64,000 nt of DNA from Gordionus sp. m RMFG-2023 (lineage: Eukaryota > Nematomorpha > Gordioida > Chordodea > Parachordodidae), in NCBI RefSeq assembly GCF_954871325.1, contig NC_088775.1, positions 4,947,475 to 5,011,474 of the forward strand, given 5' to 3'. Position numbers and translations under genes: made by a program. The notes beneath the pieces were generated by a model. That model was not told where the DNA came from and ran no database searches. It was given only the letters and a program-made list of their open reading frames with translations. Within the stretch, counting starts at the first letter, position 1. Each line of letters opens with the position of its first letter. Positions 36,401 to 48,400 of the stretch are shown piece by piece.

Positions 36401-39400
36401 GCTAAAATATTGGGGTCTAATCATTTTTTTTAAAATCGACCCTTTTTAAGCAACACTATAACAAATGAATCGATTATTATTATTTGATTACACAATTTTA
36501 TTATATTTATTATTGTAGGCTGTTCATTTGCGCTCCATGATGTTACGGCCCCTAAAAAGTTGATGGAAGAAAAGATGGCTTTTTTGTATCACATAAATAG
36601 TTATCCCACGAGGGCAATTGGTCCTGTTCACTATACCATAATACCTAAGGTAGTGGAAGCGAATCAGACTGAAGATATTAAAAGTACCGCATCATTTATA
36701 TTTCGTTATATTCTTTTTAAATTTTTTACATTATTAATCTATTTTCTATATCGCTAAAAGACAGCCAAATTGTTTTAACATAAGTTTTCATTTTACAAAG
36801 GTAACTTGTAGAAATCTGCGCTGGCTGGTCCGTTCAGTCCCGACTCGTTACATTTTTTTTGTTCCTATTATTTGACCATTTAATTAAATTATTCACCAGG
36901 CCATTTTCTCCAATCCCATTCAGATATTTTGACCAAAAAAATAAATTCTAAAATTACTTGGACACGATATGACGACAGCTGATTCAATTTATTTAAATAT
37001 TTCAAATTTGTTTTTTCTTTACTAATTTTAATCATGTATTGTAATCTAAGAGTTGTGAATATTAATGATTAAAAAGATATCATAAACATGGTCAGCTGTT
37101 AAATCGTATTACATTATGTCCAGTATGGATTGGGCTTAGATAGACCAAGTCGTACATTTTATGACTGCTTAATAATTAGCACCTGGATCCATTTTAAAAT
37201 ATAATCACGAAAATGCCCGACTTGGTCTGATAACGAGATTTGGATGAATGGCTCGGGACTTCAGACCAGGCCATGCAGAGATCTCTAGTAGTTTGTATAA
37301 TTGAAGATAAATCTAGTTCAGATGACGAAATGATTACCGTATGGATATGGATGCATCCTGGGATCTACGAAGAAGTATTAAACGTTTTAAGTGAACTATT
37401 TGACGTACCACAGATTGCCATTGCTCATACCGCAAAGATCGTTAAAAACGGTAAGGATTTATATCTATAAAACTTTTATTATAACACTGCCTGATACCAA
37501 TATAATTTATTATTGTATACAACTATTTGTTTATTATATTTAAAACGCCAACTTGCGGAAATATTTTTATAGAAAGATCAATAAATTTATCCAAGATTTT
37601 TTTAAAATTGTTTTTTTTTTTATAATTTTGAGAAAGTTTTTTATATAAAATATATACAAAAAAAAATTATCATTAACTTGTCGCGATTATAATTATTGGC
37701 ACCTTTATCGATGGCAAATTTCCATAAAAATATATGCTAACGTAAATTATAAAGACAAATAAGTTGATTTTTTTTTTATTTAAAAAAAAAAAATGTATTT
37801 TAAATATAAATAAAATACTAAATACCTACAAAAAATTTTCGAAAAAAAAAACTATTTAAATAAGAATTTTATAGTACCATTAAACAAATTTTTAAGGATA
37901 AAAATATTAAATCTTAAAAAGGATTTTGATCTCGAAACATTTTTTTTGGAGATTTACTTGAACGGGATTTTTGATCAACCTTAAAATTCCAAATCTTTTA
38001 AATATTTTGTTATTTTTTATATATTAGCTTGAGCGCGTCCTTTAAATTTGAATATCTTATTTAACCGGAAATGTATCCCAGCATGTTTAAAATACCTATC
38101 TTATAAAGAATTGTAGACAATTTAATTTAACCTTTGAATCATTTATAATTAAATATAAAAAATTTATTGGAAAAAAACAAATATAAATTATATTTAGGTC
38201 AAAAGTTTCTTTTATGATCAAATCACAAATGTTTATTTTTTTTTTAAATTATAAAACTTTTCAATTTTGTCAAAATTTTGATAGAAAATAAAAATCTCCG
38301 AACGCTCATTTGATGATTATTGTCAAACCCTGATTATATCACCGGAGCATACGTTATTGATTTTCGGTTTCGCAGGACTTTCGCTCTAACCCCTCATTCA
38401 TAGTTAGCGATAATTCGCTGCGAATTGTACAAAACGCGCTGTATTTCCGTATTTTCAGCCGCGGATTTTCTCTAACTATGAATGGGAAGGGGGGGGGGGT
38501 TACCCTGAAATTCACAGTTAGCACGACGCTGCGAAGAATATATTTCCCGCAAACTGTGAATGCAGGGTAATAATGGTTAAATAACATATAAAGTGGGGAG
38601 GTGGGTGTGTTCTTTCAGATAATCGCAGAAAAATATCTTTTAAAGTTCTTAATAAATAAACTAGGCGGAAGAGAAATTCATATCTTCTCCCCTTCAAACT
38701 CGGATCTCAAAATTAATGTTTTATAAATAAATTGCGAATTTTAAATTTATAAAAAGTATTTTTTGCCCTTGTGGATACATTTAAATAACTTGTAATAATT
38801 ATCACTATTTATTTATTTTTTATTTTTTTTAAAATTGACTTTTCATAAATGAAACTTTTATCAAAAATTTTAAACGTTTTTGTACACAGAAAAATTAAAA
38901 GGAAAGATAACTTATATAAATTTTACGATTTAGAAAGTGAAGAAAGGATCCTGAAAGCCCTGAGGGTAGCCCTCAATATAGAATCTAACACGGAAACGAT
39001 GACTAAATTAGACACCAAACCACTCGATTGTAAAGACGACTTGCTAAGCCGTAAGACGAAAGCAAAAGGAAAAATCACTGTTTCCGAAGACTGCATATAC
39101 ACTATTACTAATTGTGAAACTTATACCAATTTTGAACAACAAAGTATTCCCCCTTTTTCCCTCCTCAATCTTAAATTTTTTTTCATACATGATTACATCT
39201 AAAGGCAAAAATTCTTTCTTTCTTAAGTATTTGCTATACCAGGATCCTATGCAAATCTTTACTATCTACTTTACCGAGATCAAACCGGTTGCTAAACGAT
39301 ATCACTTTTTTAAAAGTAATCGACCCTCGAAGAAGCTAGGACATGCCTAATTTTTTTAAACGGCTTGATTTGAGCCGATTTTTACGATTAACTTCAGAAA

Positions 39401-42400
39401 ATGCTCATACATGGCATAAAGGTTTGGACATTTAATCAGCTAAATCTCAAGGCTTAGTTAAAAATTGTTCTGGCTAAAGTGTTGAGTTAGCCGTTTTTTT
39501 TTAAAAAATCGGCTTAAATCAAGCCGTTTAACAATGCTAAGACACGCTTAATATCACAGCATTCATTATTATATTAATTTTTTTTGCAAAGAGGATTTAG
39601 GTTCTGAAAATCAAAACGATAATCTTAAATCGCGTTATGACGGATTCGTTAGCGTAAGATTGTTAAAAAATAGGATGATTCGATTCAAATTGATGGGGAG
39701 GATGACTTTAAAGGTGATCATGGAGACGCTCAAACCTGCCCACGATATTATAATATCAAGATTGAAAGGTTATTTTTTTCTGTCAAAAATTATAAATTCG
39801 AGCAAATGATTAAGTTTCACTTAAATTACGAAAATATATATCTTTTTATGATTAACATTTATACATAATAGAATATAAAAAGAATGAGGATTCTTCTGGC
39901 AATGACTGGTGGGCGGACTTTTATCTATCCAGTGAAGAGTAATTTTTATTTATAAACTAATTGCTCGCGAATAATTATCTTTTATAACTAAAAATAGACT
40001 ATAAGAAGTTAAATAATTTGATATAAAGATAAGGCAAAACCATTCAAAGGATAGAATGGGTTTGCCAATTTACAATTAGATTTTATTTGTATAATGAGAT
40101 CCTCTAAATGGCCTTATATTCCGTAATACGGGATTTTTGTAAAATAGACTACCAATTAAATAATAAGATAACAGCTGTCTCCACTCTCAGCCCCTAACCC
40201 TAAAGGGCGGGAGATATGTCCTAATACTAGTGTATGGGCAACCATTCAAGGATAGAATGTTTGCGAAGTGCGAATTAAATTTTATTTGTTTTGATAATGA
40301 AACCACTAATTATCCTGCTCTTTTCGTTTATAACTAAACTAAAGTACAAGTTAGATAGTAAGAAGATAGGACAGTCGTTCGAAGATGGAATGGTTTTGCC
40401 AATTTACAATAATTAGATTTTATTTGTTTCTTGATAATGAGAGATCTAAATTGACGCGAATAAAGAATAATTGCGCTAAAAAGAATAAGTAGTAGAATAA
40501 GAATATGTAAGTCTGGTTTCTTTATTTATTAATAAAACATAATGAACAAAATTATTTATCATATAAAGAAAATCGTTTATTTTTTTAACGTAAAAATTAT
40601 ATATTCTTTAATAATACAAAATTCGTTTTCTCGATTATATGTTTTTTTTACACAAAATCTGGATAAATATATCTATCGTAAATCAATTTATGGTCAATCA
40701 ATTGTGGCTAAAGGCTTCGTATATAAAAATACAATAATATATTATTTAGTGAATGTTTTTGTATGTGTAAAAAGTAATATCGATTAAATTAAATAATATA
40801 TTATGTAACATGCACCACCTCCAAAAAATATATAAAAAAAAAATATTGAAATAAAAAGTGAAAGAAACTACAATTTATAGGGAATAAAAGCTCGCTTGGC
40901 ATGCGGGAGGTAATTTAGATTTACTTTTAAGAAGAAAATAATAACAATAATGCAAAAAGAACTATAACAAACTTTGACCTTAAACAAAAAAAAACAAATT
41001 GGTTAGTCAAGTGGGAAAACATAGGGTAATAATGAGGGGACGGATTATGTATTATTTTGATTTGAAAATATATGTATAAAGGGGAAATGGCACCATAGTT
41101 GTACATGATGTTTTTTATGTAATTACCCTTAACAAAAGGTATAGATTACACTATCGATAGGTACAATTAACACTAAGTGACCAATAAACAATAAATATAT
41201 TTGGAATAAAATTCATATAATGAAGAAAATGGCTAATGGGGAAATGGCACCATAGTTGTACATGATAGTTTTTTATGTAATTACCCTTAACAAAGCTATA
41301 GATTACACTATCTATAGGTACAATTAACACTATCGGTGGCCAATCTTCACTAAATATATTTGGAATAAAATTAATATAATGAAGAAAATTATTTAATCAA
41401 AAAAAAATCATGAAAATATATGATAAAATCTGGGGATGATGATAAAAAAAAATATAAGAAAAGCGTATTATCATAGAAAACAATTCTAATTAAAGAAACA
41501 TGATCTAAATGAACAATTTTGACCTTAGAAAATTTGAATTTCCAATGGCATTACTGATCCTCTCAGTGACAATACCCCTACGCCATAATTGATTGATGCT
41601 CACTTTAACAAAAACGGAGTTGCGTAAAGTTAATTCTCAAAATTTTATTCTTTTAAAATTAAGGTCGTAAATCAAAGTCATTCTCATTGAATAAAAAATC
41701 TTTTTTTCTTCTTTTTTTTATATCAACCGATTCCTATTCGAAGCGATAACGGATTATTAAAAGTTAAAAAATTAACCCTATCTCCTATCTCTTTAGTATT
41801 AAAATCAAAATTGAATCTAATCAAATCAAATTCTTTGATCCAATCTAGACCACATAAAGGTGGTCCCTCCCCTTCCAAAACATAAAAATCTAAATATTTC
41901 ATCGTATTTAGAAATTTGACCTTACATTTAATAACTTTACCAATGACTGTGATAGGCGACCCTTCATACGAGAATAATTTCTTTGAACAACTTTTCAACT
42001 CCACATCTTCATCCTTCGCAAGCTTTTCAAACTCTTTCATGGGCAAGGATGACACCGGAGAACCAGTATCTATTCTATCATCTAAGAAAAATCATAATTA
42101 TTAATTTGAAGGTCAATCATAATATCATTAATAAAATTAATTATATTTCTTGGCCTTAAATTATAAGGTGTTTGTATCATATCCGTCTTTTTGAAATTGT
42201 TTTAATTGCTGTTGTTGTTGCTGCTTTTGTTGTTGTAGGTCCTACCATTATGCTTATTTTCATTCCATGTCGTATAGCATTGTGCACCATATCTGTCATC
42301 TTTTCTCCATGTATCTTTTTCAATGAAGGACTTTTTATTATTAATCTCCAATGATTGACATTTGACAACAATCTCCTCAATGATAATCAAGTCTGTCGTG

Positions 42401-45400
42401 TTTTCTTCTATCAATCTTGTTTTTAATCTCTAATTGTGACAATTAATAATGAATTGAACCGCTATCAATTCTGAATTAAGGCCAGATCCGCACGCTTTCA
42501 GCCTATCCAGATATTCTCTGGATGACTCTAATCTATCTGGTTTAGCACTAAAAACTTCCATTATACGCGTAATTTTGTTCTTTTCAACTTTTTTTTGTAT
42601 TAAATCCTTCATTTGCTCATATGATAAATTATTAATCGAATCCATTATACTCACCGCCAAATCTTTATTTGTTGTCTCGAACAGTTTATATTTCTTAGTG
42701 GGTTCATCAGTTATGTTTTCGGCAATAAATTTTAGGTCAAGGGTTTTGAGTAAGACTTTTATGTTATTATTTCCATCCTCCACCATGACGCAAATAAAGA
42801 ATAATTGCGCTAAAAAGAATAAGTAGTAGAATAAGAATATGTAAGTCTGGTTTCTTTATTTATTAATAAAACATAATGAACAAAATTATTTATCATATAA
42901 AGAAAATCGTTTATTTTTTTAACGTAAAAATTATATATTCTTTAAAAATACAAAATTCGTTTTCTCGATTATATGCTTTTTTACACAAAATCTGGATAAA
43001 TAAATCTATCGTAAATCAATTTATGGTCAATCAATTGTGGCTAAAGGCTTCGTATATAAAAATACAATAATATATTATTTAGTGAATGTTTTTGTATGTG
43101 TAAAAAGGAATATCGATTAGATTAAATAATATATTATGCAACATAAATGGCATTATATTTGTAATACGCTCCCCCGCTCCCCTTGCATTCATCCTTTAAA
43201 TACAAGTAAAAAACACTTGCATATGGTTTGCGTTTATCTTATCAGAGCTATTGAAAAGTATTTGAAGGGGGGTTAGTATTTAATTTTAACTCAAAAAATT
43301 AAAAAAAAAAAAATCGTAGTCGTGTTAAAGCTCTACAAAGACAGGCATCAATTTGGAGAGATCTGAAGGAAATCGCTAATCGTAAATTGGCCGAGCATGA
43401 TGGAATAATCTCCGGCATGGTAGTCCCATTGGTAGTCAGGGACCCTAGACTCTTCCGGGCACCTATCAAAAGAACTATGAGTCATTATAGTAATGCTAAT
43501 TTTTTAAAATGAATCTTCAGTCAGTGTATGTATATAAACCTAGTGTTGTTATACTACACGATTTTTAAAAAATCGCTAACATATGATTTAAGCCAAAAAA
43601 TGTTAATGTAAGCCTCGAGATTTCATTAATAGATTTCCGAGCCTTTCTGCCATCTATGAGCAAAATCTCCAGGCTTGCAAGGTCAAAATATTTAGTTTAG
43701 CCTTTTTTTTTAAAAAATCATGCTGTGTAACAAAACTATCACTCTTCAAAGTTCGTTTCAATGGAATGCTCTAAATCGAAATTAAATATTTTTTTTATAT
43801 ATGGGATGACAATTGGAAAGTGGTACTAAAATATATTGATAATGTATTAATATGTTTCGCCTTAAAATTTTCTTTTTTTTTATAGACATAAAAGATACAA
43901 ACAAGACTACGGTATTAACTGTTCATAATTTTTCTTCTTACTTCTTAATAACGTTTCTCTTTAGAGTAGATGGTTAGAACCAGGGACGAGAACCCTCGTT
44001 CTTAATCGAAAAAGGGTTCGGGTTCTAAGTCCAGAAAAAATAAGAGAACATCAGTGTTTTTTAAAATTTATTTTATGATATATGGCTATTTACCAAATAA
44101 ATATAATTTATCATCATAATTATTATTAGAATAATACTACAATTCGATTCTATTTGTTTTAAATAAATTTTATTTAAGCGAGATAGCATGTTATCTCCCA
44201 CGATCTATATGTTAAAATCGAAATATAAATTTATCATGCCTAACTTTGATAGTGCTTGCATCGCAACTTGCATTTAATTAAACTATTTTACCTTGCGGTT
44301 TTCTTCTTTTCTTTGGTTCCTATTCATTCCAATTATATCCAATACCTTTAACTTCCTTCGAAGCTATCTAGTGATCCTCGAGAAGGCTTCTCCCTAACCA
44401 GGGGCTGGCCAAAGCTATCCTTAAAGCTAACTAAATAAACTTCAATGTAGTCTTTTTTCCCAAGAAGCTTTCCTAGACCTACTCTTCTTTCCTTATTTTC
44501 TTCTCTGTTTAGATTAACCTACTTTTATATAGTTACTATATTATAGCCTTATTAATTTAATTTAATTATATTAAAATAAAAATAAAAAGAAGTATATTAA
44601 AACAAGCAACAATAGATCTTCCTAAAAATATATAATATCTATGATAAAATTTTTACATAAAATATATGATTTTTACGAAAAAAGGATTTTAAATATTGGA
44701 AAAAAAACAATTCTCTAACCCTGAAACCCTAAATATAAAAAAAGAGTTTGGTTCGAGTTTCTCTAAATTTTTTAGGGTACCGGTTCTCATACCTGGTTAT
44801 GACACTCTTTTTGGTTTGGTTTCTGAGACGCTGACTTCTATCTAAAAAAAAAATTTATGAATCCTAATTGAGCTCTTTCGCAGCCTTAGTATCTATCATA
44901 GTTCTGCAAATGGCAAAACTTTTGGGTCCGCCCTGGCTTCAATTTTTTTAGGTTGCCAGAGGTCTGGTTTAAAATTTTGTTTTAATACAAGGCCTACAAA
45001 AAAATATATACATGTTAGTTGAACACCAAAATAAACAACCATCTATAAATCCTGAGGATTTAATTTAAAACACTATAATTTATGGATTATCATTTCTAAC
45101 GAAATATCCAGAATTCATTAAATGTATATATACATGTCGTATGGGGTTTCGGAATCCATGGGGATTCGGAATCCTCAATTTTAAATCATTTACTAAGGGC
45201 GATTTTTGGATTTTTAAAATCTGATTTTACAGGAATGTATTCCAGCATGGGTAGAGTATTTACCCTATAAATTTCAGCCAATTTCAGCGGTAGACATTTT
45301 AGTATTTTTTAATTCATTTGAAAAATCCATATAAAAATTAATATAAATTATAAGTAGTTCTACAGTTCGTGGCAAAATTGTTTGAGAGTTACAGTTTGGG

Positions 45401-48400
45401 TACTCTACCCATTCTAGAATAAATTTCAGGTTAAATCGAACTTTAAATTTTGTTAAATCGCTCTCGGTAAAGGATTTAAAATCAAGAGATTCCGAATCCC
45501 CATACGACATATATATACTTCAGAAATAATAAGATATTTTTTTTAAAGGCAATACCAAATCAAACAAGAACAGTAAAGCCAAATCGAATTCCCAAAACTG
45601 TCAAAAGAAAAGCGAACAGATTAACGACATTCAAGTATCATCCAATGGCACCACTGACCATGGGAATGGCCATAATCCTGAAATCAATATAAAACTTAAA
45701 AAATTGAAAAATAATCCTTCCATAGATTTCTTGAAAGATTTGCGCAATCATGTTAGCGCTGCTACCTGTCATTCCCCTTTTTGGAATAAAGATGTTAGAG
45801 ACAAAGTAATGCTCAACAAAGCTCCGGACCATGTCCTAAATAAGATGAGAGCCAGAAGAAAATTATCCGAATTAAGTATTCTTCGAATTAATTCTTTATT
45901 TTTCCTGCATTCCTTGTTCTCGACATCTTTTTCTTTTAAATTTTCTTGGAATAGACGTCACTAACATACAATACTATGATGATTTAATGAAACATATTGA
46001 CGATTAAATTAAAACCCATCCATATAAAATTATAATCTTTGCCAAAATAATTAAAATATAGACAAATTATTATTGAAATTTCTTTTATTATTCCTTTTGT
46101 TATTTTAATTATTTTTGCAAAAGATTATAATTTTATATGGATGGGTTTTAATTTAATCGTCAATATGTTTCATTAAATCATCACAACACTGTAATGTAAT
46201 GGTGTTACCGTTAATCTTCTTAAATAGAGTAGTATCGTTACTTTTTTTAAAAAAGTATACACTTCAAGATATTAATCATTTAAAAAAAATTCATTTTATA
46301 TCAATTAAGGCACAATTCACAAAACAGTATAAATTTTTATAATATTATCCTATTTCACAATTTATAATAGCTCTTAATATTATCCTAAAATTTTCTAATT
46401 AATAAAAAATTCAAAATCAATCAGATAAGATACCGAAAGATATTAAAGACACCGAAACATATGTACCTATGTTATTAGTCCATAGGCCATCGATTTACTG
46501 CGGTTATGAGGATTCAAAAGATGATCGTAATCCTACAAAATTATCAAGTATAAATGTTTTATTTAATTAAAGGATTTTTTTTAAAAAAAGAATTTAGTCG
46601 AAGAAGATAGATAAACAATAAATATCATATAACATTTTACCTTATGAAATATCATTTTAAGCTTTACTTCTATGGCCTGTCTCAAACTAAGGCAAATAAC
46701 CAGGGTCTTGTGAAATGATATTACTCAATAGATGTGAATTTAATGTATTTTTTTTAGGTTAACAACATATGTTTTATATGTTTGTTTTGATAGGGTAAAT
46801 TTTGCTTAATGAGAGCCTGTACTTATCATTTAAAAATCTCTTTTAAATACGTTTTTAAAATTTAATTTCGCAAGCTTGAAGTGATAACTGCAAATTTAGC
46901 ATGACGTTTTACAGTCTTAAATTGATTTAATTTAAGAGATTTTGATATGATACTCTTTAATAAATAAATAAAAAACAATATACTCGTAATTAAATGTTGG
47001 ATGGATATATAAATGTGACCAATATATCGTCGCCTGATAATTAGGTTATTCTACATCCAATTTTTAACCTAAATCAATTTTTTTATAATCATACTGTTAC
47101 AATTCCTTATATGAATTGTAATCAAATTGTCGAAGGCTCGTGGGAGAGACTTGAATTTGATGGAACCTCGTTTTTAATAAAAAAGAATATATATAAAAAT
47201 TAAATAATTCGGTAAAGTCTTACAAAACCAAATCTCGAAATTTATACCACAAAAATAAATTTCTTGAATTATAAAACCGTACACTGACTTTTATTTTAAA
47301 ATTTTTTCATTTATAATACATTTTTTTAATATGCAAAACAAATTACAATTATATTAAAAATTCATAAAAATAATAAAAATTACAAGTATTCTTAAAAATA
47401 ATTAAAATTAAGTCTATTCAAGTTCATAAAAAAAATAAATTCCTAGACTGCATATTCAAATTAATATTTAACAATCGTCGATCATATATTCACAAACTAA
47501 CAAATTATTATAAAAATATAATTTATATTCAAATTAATATTTAAAAATCGTTGATCACATATTCACAAGGTTCCATGTCAATTCAGCGAAACTTTTATCG
47601 CGAATGAATTTTATAGCAAAACTTTTATCGCGAATCCACATTAGCGAATATTTTTCCGCGAAAACAATATCGCGAATTTTTTATAACGAAACTCTTATCG
47701 CGAAACCTTTAAAGCGAATACATTAGAGCGAAATTTTTATCGTGAATCAATAATCGCGAAATAGCGAAGTCAATATCGCGTAACATTAATCGCGAAGATA
47801 ATATAGCGAAAACTATTTCGCGAAATATAACGCGGCCTATTACTATTTTTTCATTTTTATTAATATAATTTATTTTATTTATATTTAATGTTAATATTTT
47901 ATTTATCAACAAATAAACATATTATATAATATATATTTTTTATTTATATTATTATATTATGAAATGAAAAATGGATTTCTTTTATTTGATATTTTTTTAA
48001 TAAAAAAAATGATATGCTACTATTGTAATATTATTTTTGTTACAATTTATTAGTGATTTTCACACGCCCAAAATTTTAAGCAAAAAATATTTTTTGAAGT
48101 TCAAAAAGATTTTTAAACATATTTTGATAAAAATTTTAAATCTTTTTTGAGGAATTCTTTTGTGAATTTTATTACAAATAAAAATCTTTTAGGTGAAATC
48201 TTTTATAGTTTTTTTTATCATTTTTGTAAAATTATCTATTTTTTAAGTATATTAAAAGAGGTGGGTTTTCTAAATAATATTTTTTAAAAATATTTTTATT
48301 TAACTTATTTATGTGTATGATCTTTTTAAGGATAATAATTTAATCTGACAATTTTTATATTCGTTAAAGATGTTCCTTGGAAAAATGACAATTATCATAA

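Larger units (their letters stand above)
40452..43143 (-). mobile_element. internally reduced LTR retrotransposon in POP1 intron 9
   Basis: LTRs of about 359 bp (40452-40810, 42786-43143; ends TG...CA) are nearly identical, and the 5-bp duplication TAAAT flanks both sides. The interior (minus strand) keeps a gag-like ORF (42430-42786) and a protease-like stretch (41723-42055), but no reverse transcriptase or integrase was seen, so it is non-autonomous. It also contains a 157-bp tandem duplication (41081-41390). Close LTR identity suggests recent insertion. It is spliced out with the intron in the POP1 model. Confidence 0.85.

Noticed and set aside
42172-42414. Asn/Lys-rich overlapping ORFs on both strands
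   Set aside because: Low-complexity sequence inside the LTR element opens several frames at once. No separate gene is supported.
44745-44765. GGTTCGAGT, a tRNA B-box-like motif
   Set aside because: No A box or cloverleaf surrounds it, and it lies inside the hAT-like element.
47577-47835. TCGCGAA units considered as a CRISPR-like or satellite array
   Set aside because: Unit spacing is irregular with no unique spacers, and an inverted partner array exists at 50.6-50.9 kb. The foldback element explains it.
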